This document shows positions 25,229 to 36,109 of a stretch of 64,000 nt of DNA, piece after piece. Source of the stretch: Eopsaltria australis. Taxonomy: Eukaryota; Chordata; Aves; Passeriformes; Petroicidae. Numbering within the stretch: the stretch's first letter is position 1; every line of letters starts with the position of its first letter. The notes under the pieces are model-generated. The model had not been told where the DNA came from and did no database searches. It saw only the letters and a program-made list of their open reading frames with translations. The DNA lies in NCBI GenBank assembly GCA_034509425.1, contig JAVTVJ010000349.1, forward strand, positions 558,001 through 622,000. Reading direction: 5' to 3'. The translations under genes and the position numbers were made by a program.

Positions 25229-28200
25229 GAAGAACAATTTACAAATGCTCACTCACAACATGGGCAACTCCTGGAATGCACTGAAACCTCTTTTCCCACC
25301 TTGGAGGCCCAGATGCAAAGATCCCCAACTCTCCTCTTCCACTTCTCACTCTCTGTACACCAGTTTTCCAACCCCATGTTGTTGTAAGATGTTAATGTGC
25401 CTTCATGTATGTGCATATTCACTTTTGAAATCCTTAAGGAATTTTTCCTGATTCGGTGGGAAAATTAATTGTGCTGAGGAGCAAACTCATTGGGAATGGT
25501 TTGTCTGAGGGAATAACAGGTTCAGTAGACCATAGGAATAAGATATTTCCATAGGAGACAATGAATGTTCCTTAAATTCTTCCTTAACTTCTTGATAGAG
25601 CTAGAAAGCTTTGTTTGGGAAATGCTTCCACGTAGAGATGCTCATCTTCTCCAAAACACAGAAAGCCAAGAGGCTGATGACAGGGAAGGAAAGAAAGAGG
25701 AGAAGCACACTTTTCATTGTTTCTCAAGTCTTGTTTTCCTAGTGAAGTTTCACAGAGTCTCATTTTTCTGACTGAAGTTTTAACTGTCCAACAGTCCACA
25801 CAAGAGTGCAGCTGGTGACACTTAGCTGTACTGGAGTGAGAAATTAGCTGATGATTTGAGGAAATGTTGTGGGCTAATTCTTCTGTGGAGAGAACCAAAT
25901 AGTGAACTGATTAAGGGGATTAACTCTGTGAGATTAATTATAACAAATAGCCATGAATCTAAGAATATATTGGGATGTATATTGGTGCCTAAAGCTTGGA
26001 TTTTATAGGATGAGAGTAAATGGGCAAAAGGACCTCCAAAAAATAGGAAGAAAAAGAAAGTAGTTGAAAAATAATTTTTAATTTTTCCCTCAGCAAAAGG
26101 ATTGATTTCACATGAAAATATGTATTTAAAACTCCACTGTCCCCAAGAGACTGAGTTAATTTTGTACTATTTTTCCTTTTTAGTGGGTTAGACTGAGAAA
26201 CTTAATCTCAAGTTTGAACTCAAAGTTCAGATCTCACTGCTGCATTAATGTAAGTCCACATTGGCATGGCTAAATCAGTACTTTTTAAAAAAAGTGAAGC
26301 ATACATTCGATTAATTTGATTTTCGCCACGACCTTTCTTAACAGCTCTTAATTTTCAGAAATGAGACAAATGTCCAAGGTTTAATTGGTGTCTACAGGGA
26401 AGCTGGAATTTAGGTTGCAAAAAGGCACCAACTGCAGAAGTGAGAAAAAAAAGAGTATGACAGTAGTGGGTTATTTGCTGACTAACTTGTGCCAGTGAGA
26501 GCCAGTAAGGGCCCTAATTGCCTTGATATAAATCCTTTCCAAGGGCAGTAAAAGTTGTAATGAGAATATACTGAATTGAACTCAGTTCTTTTTCCTTAAT
26601 ATTTTTAAAATGTACTTTCCAATTGTAATGTGTTTTTACAGACAGATGTCTGAAAACTAAATCACATTTACTATAGCATATTGTCTTCAAAGTACTTCTC
26701 CTCCATCAAAGTACTGATTTATTGACTCTGTTTGAACTGATATTTTCTTACACTCTACATGGTGTCTCAAAAATGGTCATGAGGGCTATCTTTTCATCAG
26801 GCCCCATGCTCTGAAGGGGTTCAAAAGAGGTCTTGTTAGTCCTGGTGTGCTGAAAAGCCTTTAGGTTTTTTCCAGACAAGTAGTCTCATAACAACTAAAT
26901 TATGCCTTTAAAATAATGGTTTATTTAAAGGCTTGCATAATCTGGGGACGAGAACTTACAAAACTTTGTGCAACTGCAGAAATTGGTAATAAGAAAATAT
27001 GTAGCAAGCCTGATTCTGCTCTGTGCTTGGAAGTATCATGCCCTTCTGTATACTCGGAATTATCTTCCTGCATCTGTGTGCTGCTGTAAAGAGCAGAATA
27101 TATTTAGCTACCTTTTTTCTTGAAGAAAAAAGGTATGTCTTCATTAAAAGCGGGTCAAAAAGAGGTTAGAAGTTACAGCTTTGGGAGGAACATTATGCTA
27201 ATCCAGACATTAGCCTGGAATTTAATTCTTTCATATCAAAAAAGTGGTTCTTCGTTTCTCAGTAATACAGATCTATCCAGAGAGGGAACAATAGTCTGTT
27301 CTCTGTTAAAGCTGTTGTGTTAGAAGAAACAGAGGGCTGGTGCTAACATCTTGGCGTTATTGCACAGAAAAAAGTACAGGATAAAGACTCCACCTTGTAC
27401 TATATGTAATTTTAACTCTTACAGGAGAAACTGCTGTATACTTTGAAATCTCTGCCATGACATATTTCCAGCTCTCTGCCAGGTGTTAGTGAGGCTCAAA
27501 GATTTCTGGTAACAGAAACTGAACACTGTAGGTATCATGCTGGAGTCTGAAATCAGATTTAAAGTAAAAATGAAGTAGCACATGTGGGTTCAACTAGATT
27601 TCATTATATTTTGTTATGTTCTGCACTTCATTAGTCTTTCATAGACCACTCCTCAGTACAATATAAGCCTTGAGTCCAAGAAGCATTGGGATACAATTAG
27701 CACTCTTAGAAGGAATAGAGAAGATCATACCATTGGACCTAGAGTATTGGGATGCACTTAACGCCTTGCCTACTCCATAAATCTTTCTGGGGTGTCATCA
27801 AGCTTGCAATTATAGAACATGATTATTTATGCAAAGTTTCCTTTCCCATATTACATTCCAGTCATAAGCAATCATACTAAAAATGTTTGCTATTGTGCAA
27901 TTCATGCTCCACTACTCTGAAGCACATACAAATTTACTTTCTGTTCTGTTTAGGTAGAAAGACTAAAACTAAAGTATTAATTGTCTTCTAGGTTGTGTCT
28001 TTCTGCCCCACAAATTTAACACATTAGTTTGTCATGACTTGGAGCATTTCTGAAACACAAAAATAACTTTATGATTTTGGTATAGTCTGTAGACAATAAA
28101 ATTGTGAAAAAGAGAATTCGATCTTGCTGAAAACATTTAATGTATTATAGGCCCATGGTGTTCATTATGAAAACTGTACAAATATGCTGAAACTCTACAG

Positions 28201-28309
28201 AAAAGTGCCAACTATTCCTCTGGTATGTACAACAGAAACAGACTGAAGTCAGGTGCTGATGAATTCTTACACCATATTAATGTAGAATATTCTAAGCACA
28301 GAGTTATGC
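25229..28309. other. AT-rich unique DNA, no gene recognised
   Basis: Several overlapping short frames at 25175-25900 and 26956-27323 show no recognisable domain, and opposite-strand frames overlap each other. I see no repeat family. It is ordinary spacer as far as I can tell. Confidence 0.6.
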
Positions 28310-28563
28310 AATCACAGAGCCAGTAAAGGGATTGGGTTGGAAGGGACCTTTGGACATTCTCTATTCCAACTCCCCTGCTCAAGCAGGTTTGCCTTGGGCA
28401 AAATGCACAAGATGTATCCAGGCAGGTTTTAAGTATCTCCAGAGAAGGAGACTCCCCAGCCGCTCTGGGCAGTCTCCTTCAGTGCTCTGTCACTCTCAAA
28501 GCAAGCAAATTTTTTTTCATATTCAGATGGAACTTCCTGTATTCCAGTTTGTTCTCATTGCCC
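28310..28563 (-). repeat. CR1 LINE 3' end
   Basis: Minus-strand CR1 of a second subfamily. Plus-strand text is 'attgggttggaagggacct', 'actcccctgctcaagcagg', 'ctccagagaaggagactcc', 'ctgggcagtctccttcagtg' and 'tcatattcagatggaacttc'. This is the same subfamily as the plus-strand copy at 30.3 kb, recognisable by the shared, reverse-complementary 'gctcaagcaggt' and 'gaacttcc' segments. Plus- and minus-strand frames over it (28332-28705) are repeat shadows. Confidence 0.92.
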
Positions 28564-30309
28564 CCTGATCAGTTGACGGGTGCTGCTGAAGAGAGTTTGG
28601 CCCATCCTCTTGACACTCACCCTTACATTTGTATGCATCATTAGGATAAGAAGTTAGAAGGTGGTTCCAGGTACAGAAGTTCCAGCTAAAGGAAGCTGGG
28701 TGCATGATGAAGATAATGACCCTTTTCAGACAAACAACTACGTTTTAGAGAAGTAAAATGAAATTACATCCAGGACCATTAATTAAATGAAATTAGCATT
28801 TGGTAATCCCCAGAAACAGAGATTCTTTCATATATTTCCAGTCTGTACTGAGCTATATTCAAGATACAACATTCAAGTCCTCAGCCCCAGATTTATTGAG
28901 AAGCATATACTACTAACACATCACCACTGCCATCCTGTGAGGAAAATTTTGTAAAAACTAACGCTGTGTAAATTTTTTTCTTCCTTATTTCTTTAATATT
29001 AAAACTTTGCATCACACAGAAGCAGTGGAATAAACTGGGTAACCATGTAAGGTCCAAACCCTGTGTTAAAGCTATTTAGGTAAGCATATTTAGGTTGTCC
29101 ATTGATGGTCTTGTTATAAATTTTAAAAAAAGTTTACCAAAACAGAAAAATCAACTACACTAGCTGTCCAGTTGTTAATCAGTATTGATTAATGAGTAAC
29201 ATCTATCACAAGTGATATTTTCTTTTTTACATAAAAAAATATTGTGACTTGTAACTGTAATAATTCATACTGGTCATTCAGCAAAATGTTTTGCTTCATC
29301 TCTAAATCACTACTCTACCACTGTCTATCTCAATAGCTCTAAGTAACAATCAATAAAGAATTATCTTATTAATTACTGTTAGTTAAGACAAGAACAGGAA
29401 TGGCAGTATAAGCACAGATTAAGTATTTATATTTTTCTCTGTCCGACAATGGCAAGTGGTAGATATCTGAGAAGAGCCGGGTAAGTTAGTGCTGCTCCCT
29501 ACCATACCATCCCTGTAATATTATTTAGCCTTTATATTGCTGATACATTCTCACCTTTGTAGGGACATTTCGTTCATAAAATGTATTTCCTCAACCCTTA
29601 ACCAACAGGGGAAAACTTGCTGCTAATAAAGACATTAAATCATGAAGCATTTGCAGAGAGGAGTTCTGAAGCTATGCAGCCTTCAAAAGTTTCTTTCTTA
29701 TGCTAATGATCTTTAGAAAGGAAGACAGGCTAGAACAGAAATCAGTTATATCCCACACAGGTATCCTTAGTACAGGTATCCTTCTGATCCATGACAAAAA
29801 ACTATATTTTTAGTTGGAAATAAACCACATGATCAAAAATGACGCAGTCCATCCTTTATATCCAAGATTAATACCTTATCATAAGTTCTACAGTGAACAG
29901 CTCACCAACGATTTATTTTTACATTACTGATGAAATTTGAAAGGACCAAAAGTTACAGGGTTATTAAGTCTTTTGCTATAAAGCTAGGAATTAGAAAAAG
30001 CTCCTGGATTTAGTAAGTTAATCTAATTAATGATGCAATGCATCATTACTGATGTTGGCCAAATATCTGCTCTAGTTCTCTACTGTCTCCACAAGTAAAG
30101 ATTTTCCTGGAATGAGAAATATTATGTGGGTGAGTCTTTATTATCTGACTGAACTATTTTAGTATGATCATTAAAAAAAAAGAAAAAAAGAGTAGTTCTT
30201 GTTGAATCACAGATACATTTAAAAAGTCTATTAATAATTGCAACTCTAAAAAGAATTAGTAAGAAATATTATAGAGAAAATAGGATCAACTGTTTTCTTC
30301 ACAGAGATA
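28564..30309. other. AT-rich unique DNA, nothing recognised
   Basis: No gene, RNA or repeat family is seen. There is a 12-base direct repeat (ACAGGTATCCTT) spaced three bases apart at 29757-29783, and TTAATCA/TGATTAA arms near 29176. Both are minor. Confidence 0.6.
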
Positions 30310-30783
30310 AATCTGGTTCAAGAGAGACAGGAGACTACTGGAGAAGGTCCACAGGAGGGTTATGAGGATGACTAAGGAACTGGACCATATCTCCTTTGAG
30401 GAAAGGCTGAGGGAGCTGAGCCTGTTTAGCCTGGAGAAGAGACAACAGAGAGGGGGTCTTACCAAGGTACACAATATCATATCAGTGGCTTCCGAGAGGA
30501 TGGGCCAGAGTCTCTGCAATGGTGCCCAGTGACAGGACAAGAGGCAACAGACACAAGCTTGGAAGTTCCATCTGAATATGAGGAAAAACCTTTTTACTGT
30601 TAGAGTGACAGAGCACTGGAACAGGCTGTCAAGAAAGGTTTTGTAGTCTTCTCTGAAGATACTGAAAACCTGCTTGGATGCAAACCTGTGCAACCTGCTC
30701 TAGTTGAACCTGCTTGAGCAGGTAGGTTGGACTAAGTGACCTCCAGAGGTCCCTTCCAACCCCAGCCACTCTGTGATTCTGTG
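30310..30783 (+). repeat. CR1 LINE 3' half-kilobase with intact tail
   Basis: Plus-strand CR1. It spans the ORF2 C-terminal region ('gaggaaaggctgagggagct', 'ctgtttagcctggagaagag'), the 3' region ('tgacagagcactggaacagg', 'acctgctctagttgaacctg') and the tail 'cactctgtgattctgtg'. Reading frames on both strands are broken. The 135-codon minus-strand frame (30286-30693) is antisense to the LINE. Confidence 0.94.
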
Positions 30784-30789
30784 TGGATG

Positions 30790-33700
30790 ACCTATTACTT
30801 TATAAACATGTTTAAATAATGTATTGTGCATTTTGCAGGTTTTTTTCTTTTGAGTTTTTTTTTACTGCCACAGATTGAGCAAATTTTAGATACTGCCTAG
30901 TGTTTGGAGTAGTACTATGGACTGCTGTGATTTCTCTCTCCCACTCCCTCACATCAAAAATTAGGCATATATTCTAATTAACTGGTGTTTATAACTGCAA
31001 AAGGAACATTGTTATTCAGTGTAAATAATCTGTTTTAATAGAGAAGTTTTTAGATTTTGGGACTAGGCTACTTTAACACTATATCAGCTCTTAAGCACTG
31101 ATCATGGGTTCATAAAAGCCAACATTTGTTCCAAGCAGGGAGTCTGGAGGTGGCTGCCCTCATTTTGCATGTAAGAAAGTTTAATAGTGAAGACAAGATC
31201 CATTAAAAGTGTTTTGGCATTTATGTCAGAAAGTGATTGTAGGCTCATTTGATTTGCCAATGTAAAGGTGGTCTAGAGATGAACAATTTCTCCCTGGAGG
31301 TTTCCTGCATCATGTCAGCATTTTCTTAGAGTTTTTGATCTAGTTGTGCAGAAATATCCTTTTGCATAAAATTTTTTACTGTAGTTCCTGTTACAATTCA
31401 GGTTAATATTCAAATATAGTTACTGATTTGAAGTTAATTCAGAAAGTTCTTTCCAACTAATTTTTTTTCTGTCACTCTTATTTACTTATATATTTTCTAT
31501 GGAAGAAACATTCCCCAAATTTTTTCAAAATCATGATATGACAACCTAGAACCATGTTTTTTAATGATTGCTTGATTTTCAGCTTATGCTGATGTAATAA
31601 AAAGTTATCTGTATTAGGGTAGTCCAGAAAATTAAGGCAAATAGCTACTGGTGGGAAGTTATCGTGTATGAGTTAGAGCAGATGAAACCATGTGAATGAT
31701 AGTCAGAGTGTTAAAGTAGGGCACTATAAGCAAGATTTCTGAGGTCAGCAGGTTAAAAACAATAATTTTCTTATCTGATAATTTTTTGATGTAGTTTGTA
31801 TCAGTTGCCTTTGGGTAAAGGGGCTACCACAAGTCACAGAGCTGGTACGACCAAGAGGCCCCATGACGTGGAGACACCAGTTTCACTAACTCCTGTTTTG
31901 TGCAGAGCCAAATCTGATCCAGAGAGACAAGGCTTTGTGCATACTGCTATGTTATCTCACAGCACAGGTCACTAGTAGAGCTCAAACTCTCTTGGCCTGC
32001 AGACCCTGAGTCTCTGCTGTCACAGAGTGCACAGAGGGTTTTTCGGGAAAGGCAACTGGCTCATACAGAACTCCAACTCTCCAGACAGAGGCATCTTTCT
32101 TCTGCTTGTGAAAATTGAATTTTGGATTTAAATGTGCTCTCTCTGTCAGTACAATCAGAGCAGAGGGGGTGAGGGACAGGAAGAGGCTTTCCTTCAAAGG
32201 AATTGCTCCTGAGAGAAATGGATGCTGAAAGCTGCGGGAGGGACATGATGCAACGACGCAGCCCCTTCATTCAATCTCTGCAGTGTTCCAGGAAAGTGGG
32301 GTTACATTTCATGGGAAATAAGCACAAAGGAAGAAACCCATACTTCCATCACCAGTTTCTACATGGGAAACCTGAACCTGGCTAACTTGCTAGGTGCAAA
32401 AAAAGGCCACAAGAATTTTTCTATAGAAAACCACTGTGTACTGCACTACTTTTGTCTGCTAAATTTATCTTACGGTTTTTCATATGTTACACATTGCAGA
32501 ATGCATATTCTGGTATACAGAAAAAAGCACAGCCAAATTGCAGATGTAATTGTTAAATGCAGTGCACAATACTCTGTTTCTGCTAGCTTAATGATAGCCT
32601 AAAATTTAATTTAACATTTAATTACTGCAAGTATCATAGAAAGAAAATAGTAATTCTTAAAAATATATTAGAATCAAATGCATAAAAGTATACTGAAAAG
32701 CTGAGAAAAGGTAAATGGTAAAGAAAATGAACAGGTACACAATAATATTAGTGTTAGGTTTTACAGAGCAGAAACATTGTCTTATAGCAGGCAGAGGAAA
32801 CACTCAAGGGAAAAAAGTATTGTTTTAATATGAGAACAAGGAGCAGAGAAGAGAAACTTAAAGGCAATTCAAGCTTGTAAGCTAACTGAATTTTTCAGGT
32901 TGTAAGGAAAAAATAATATCTATTTCAGTTGCCTGCAACACAAGCTGGTTATAAAATGGAAAATGACACTGTCATAAGCCATTGTTTCAAAAATCAGATA
33001 TATCTGAAATAAATTGATGTCCCAGATTATAGCATGAGAACTTTGGGTATTAACTTCAAAACTTCTATCATATTCTCTTTCTCTGGTGTTTCAAACACTT
33101 TGTAAAGAACAGTCAGACACAGGAGCTAAGTTAATTAAAATATGTGTGTGAAAGACATTAAAGTAAAAAAATTTATGACACATGCAGAATAATTGTGAAA
33201 AAGGTCTTTGTATGTTACATATGATAGTTTACTCAACTTGATGTGAATACCAAGGTAAATAATTTAAAAAGCATTAATATGCTCTCTCAAACTCCTAACC
33301 AGCTGAATTAAGTTTAATATCTAATACAACAAAAACTCAAATAAATTTTTCTTCAGACAAATATAACCACTATTCATTTTAATCTAACAGTATCTACATC
33401 GTTATATATATTTAGTTTTACTCTTTTTGAAATCTTGCCAAATTCAAAGTTCATCTGACATTTATTACTACTGAAGCAAGATCCCTGTGTTGTGATGTTT
33501 CTTTTTCAGCATAGAGGCACTACTACACACATACAAAGTTGTGACTAAAAAACCGTATAGCAAGTCTAAATATATATATTTTGAATAGAAATATCTGTGT
33601 ATTTTACCAGCTGTTAGTTTGCTTTCTTTTAAAACTCTGAAGATTCTGTGGTTGCCTTAAAAACTTTTCAGAGTTTTGTTCATGTGTCAACTCATTTGAA

Positions 33701-33940
33701 AATGCCCTGGCAAGGATTTGGGAAACTGTGAATGCTGCAGGTCTGTGAACAGGACGGGCTGTATTAAATTTCTTATGTTGCATGGATTGTTTCTACTTCA
33801 TACAATATTTTCCCCCTAAATATCAGTTCATTATTGATGACTCAGATGTCTCAGATGTCTATCCTCTTGCCCTTGACTGAACCTGTAAGCAGATGGTTCT
33901 GATACCGTTTGGTTTTTGCCTTTTTAAAAAATATATTCCC
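30790..33940. other. Mostly AT-rich spacer; GC-richer island at 31.83-32.4 kb
   Basis: No gene is recognised. The 31,830-32,400 segment is richer in G and C and has a few CpGs (for example near 32255). It carries overlapping short frames on both strands, none with a recognisable domain. It could be a worn mobile-element piece or an untranslated exon. The rest is AT-rich spacer, with a duplicated CTCAGATGT at 33841-33858. Confidence 0.5.
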
Positions 33941-33959
33941 TATGTCCTTTGCACATGTA

Positions 33960-34385
33960 TTTGTAGCTCTGCAGCCTATTGTACTTGTAGCTAGTTTTTC
34001 CAGTACTTTTCCATGGCCTTTCCCTAGGCAGAAAGACAAAACAAATTCCAGAACTCTAATTCCTGGGAGGTGCAGGGCCCCAGTGCTATCTTGGTTCTTC
34101 CTGGAACTAAGGCCGAGAACAACTCTGTGGCTTCATTTTCAGCCAGTGATGAGGGGGAGACTCCAGAAAAGGGGCTTGACCTGGGGAGGAATGCATCACC
34201 ACTTGTCCTCCTAATCAGTGCTTTTTATCAATTATGCTAATTTCCGAAAACCTATAAAAATGCCCTCACCCCTGAGGGGGGCTGGGTTTTTGTGGACATC
34301 TTTCCATAACTGCCTCTGAAGGCCTTAAAACAAAGATCCCCTTTTATGTTACCTCCTTACTAAAATTGTCTCAATTTTCATTTCC
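33960..34385 (+). mobile_element. Probable ERV LTR segment (ERVK-like), plus strand
   Basis: The layout resembles avian retroviral LTRs: a G/C-richer U3-like part (34050-34190), then TATGCTAAT at about 34233, a TATA box (CCTATAAAAATG from 34251), a short GC-rich stem (CCCCTGAGGGGGG at about 34270), and an AAAACAAAGATCCCC segment at about 34328 that looks like a degraded poly(A) signal region. I see no target-site duplication, and both edges are approximate. The overlapping frame 33909-34214 is not a gene. Confidence 0.5.
34251..34262 (+). promoter_or_regulatory. TATA box of LTR-like segment
   Basis: CCTATAAAAATG follows an octamer-related TATGCTAAT by about 15 bases. It is the strongest core-promoter-like motif on the plus strand in this region and most likely a retroviral promoter. 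Confidence 0.5.
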
Positions 34386-35544
34386 AGGTAGGGAAAAGGC
34401 AACAGGTCAAATAGATATGAAAATTCTGAGTCTTTGGAAAAATGGCCAGGCTGGAGAGTTCCTTGTCACAGCGCTGAGAAGCATCAATGACTGCTTAGAA
34501 ACTAGGGATCTGATTTGGTGGTTTTCCACAGGTTTCAGAGATGCAACCTGGCTTATTCTTTTCTCTGTTATTTTGGTAGATTGAGTGCATTTCAAGATCA
34601 GTCTATACAATAAATGGGTGTTATTCCTTTCCTTCTTGAAGGAGTGTTGAACTGAAGGCAGATTTTGAACAGAACAGATCAGGCCAGACGAGATGTTGGA
34701 CAGCAGATCTGGAGTAGAGAGTTTTTGCTTTGCTGGGCTTGACAGTGCAATTCAGAAGAGTAAACTTGCTCAGACCCTGTTATGGACAGATTTAAACACA
34801 GAAGAACAAAGAAAACTAAGTGTCTGTGAATAAAATGGATCAAACTCAGAAAGGTTCGAAATATGCCCCAAAATTTGATTAAACCAAATGCGGTTAGATG
34901 TTCATGCCAAAAAAATTGATATATTTTATTTAATAGTAGAAGATGTAAAGAGGAAGAAAGATAAAAAATAAGAAAGAAAGAAATAGAAAAAGAGGTGGAT
35001 AGAAGGGACAGGAAGAATGACAGGGGTTAAGTAGAAACATATTACCCACTTGTGGGTCCCAAAAATATCTCGTTGCTCCCCTCCATCTGGTCTTCCTATT
35101 AGTGAAGGTCCCCCACCACCGAAAAGTACAGAAACCAAAGGATTAATATATGCTTTGGGCAGGTAGGAACACCCACATGTCTCCCCTAAAGGGACTAGGT
35201 TTGACACTGTCCTTGCAAGACTCTGGATCTGTTGCATCATTTTTCACTATATGTAGTGCTCTAGTGCAGGGTCTGGGGGCCCCTTTGTGGGGGTTTTGAT
35301 GTGCCATGACACCCCCTATGCTGTCCCTCACATGGATTTTCCAGGGTGGGAGACACCTGCAGCTAGGCCAGTCTGCACAGTGGAGGGTGGGTGTTAACTG
35401 CCTTGGACCAGAGGCTTTTTTCACCACACACCCAGGCAGGGGCGCAGAGATGAAGTAGCCAGGATGTTGGTCAGGGACACAGGGAGGCAGGACAAGACAC
35501 CAGGGCGAGCAAGAGCAGAAGAGCCAAAAGGTAGGCTGGGCCTG

Positions 35545-35715
35545 ACTCAAAAGCAAGTTTCTAAAAAAGCAAGTCTCAAAAAGCCTCTCGAATCACCAAG
35601 CCTCAAAAGCAAAAGCACAGCCCCAAGCCAAAAGCCCACACTCAAAAAAGCAAGTTCAAAAAGCCCCCAAAGAATCGAAAGGCAAAGGACACAACAGCCC
35701 CCAAAAAGCCCCTGG
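35545..35715 (-). repeat. Degenerate CAAAAAGC-rich tandem array
   Basis: About a dozen imperfect units, variants of TCAAAAAGCAAG and CCCCAAAAAGCC, are spaced 10-20 bases apart. On the minus strand they read as GGGGCTTTTTGGGGG-like units. On the plus strand the array produces a lysine-, serine- and proline-rich frame (part of 35464-35787) that superficially resembles a histone H1 tail. The array lies just downstream of the element's TATA-like box on the minus strand. Confidence 0.7.
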
Positions 35716-35733
35716 AGGCTTGTGATGCAGTTA

Positions 35734-35744
35734 CTTTTTATGCC
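35734..35744 (-). promoter_or_regulatory. TATA-like box of the minus-strand ERV
   Basis: On the minus strand this reads GCATAAAAAGT. It lies about 95 bases downstream of a CCAAT box and just after a GC-rich GGGGAGGAGCC segment. That spacing is typical of a retroviral U3 promoter. Confidence 0.5.
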
Positions 35745-35838
35745 TCTGGCTCCTCCCCAGGTCTGCCTGCTGACAGGAGACCACTGACCCAGTCCAGTGT
35801 CCCACTGCAGTCCACTGGTAGAGACCTTTCACCATCTG

Positions 35839-35843
35839 ATTGG
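35839..35843 (-). promoter_or_regulatory. CCAAT box of the minus-strand ERV
   Basis: CCAAT on the minus strand, upstream of the TATA-like box. It supports reading this segment as a retroviral U3. Confidence 0.45.
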
Positions 35844-36109
35844 AGAGTGTCTCTTGGGTATGGTGTCTCTAGTGTTCCCCTGCTCACTGCCTGCCCCATG
35901 TGAAATGAGATGGCTGCCAGGCAAAGTGCCCCAGAGACAAAGCTTCCCTGCCTCTTCTCCCAGCTGCGCCCTGGACATGGCACATGTGCACCCCCTGCCC
36001 CACGTGCCTCTGACAACCATTGTTGAGACACAGCAAAACTGAATCGGCTCTTTACAATGGGCCACCAGAAAACTTCACATTGTCCGCACAGTAGATTTTT
36101 ACACATTCT

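Larger units (their letters stand above)
34670..36105 (-). mobile_element. ERV-derived element: LTR promoter region plus downstream leader
   Basis: Read on the minus strand from about 36,105, a U3-like region has a CCAAT box (35839-35843), a GC-rich box and a TATA-like CATAAAAAGT. These are followed by a degenerate CAAAAAGC-rich array and a long non-coding segment down to AATAAA-type motifs near 34930 and 34840. The segment 34.79-35.33 kb is clearly homologous to 39.97-40.52 kb and to 63.54-64.0 kb, so it is a dispersed family. No retroviral protein domain is visible. The frames over it (34926-36106, both strands) are shadows. Outer limits and family class are uncertain. Confidence 0.6.

Noticed and set aside
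34605..34640. AATAAA followed by T-rich text, possible gene 3' end
   Set aside because: No upstream exon or open frame supports a transcript. It lies between two retroviral segments and AATAAA is frequent in AT-rich DNA.
34855..34865. GGTTCGAAAT resembling a tRNA/SINE B-box
   Set aside because: There is no matching A-box upstream and no cloverleaf can be drawn. It lies inside the ERV-derived repeat.
35464..35787. Lysine/serine/proline-rich 107-codon frame resembling a histone H1 tail
   Set aside because: The composition comes entirely from the degenerate CAAAAAGC array inside an ERV-derived repeat on the other strand. There is no globular H1 domain.
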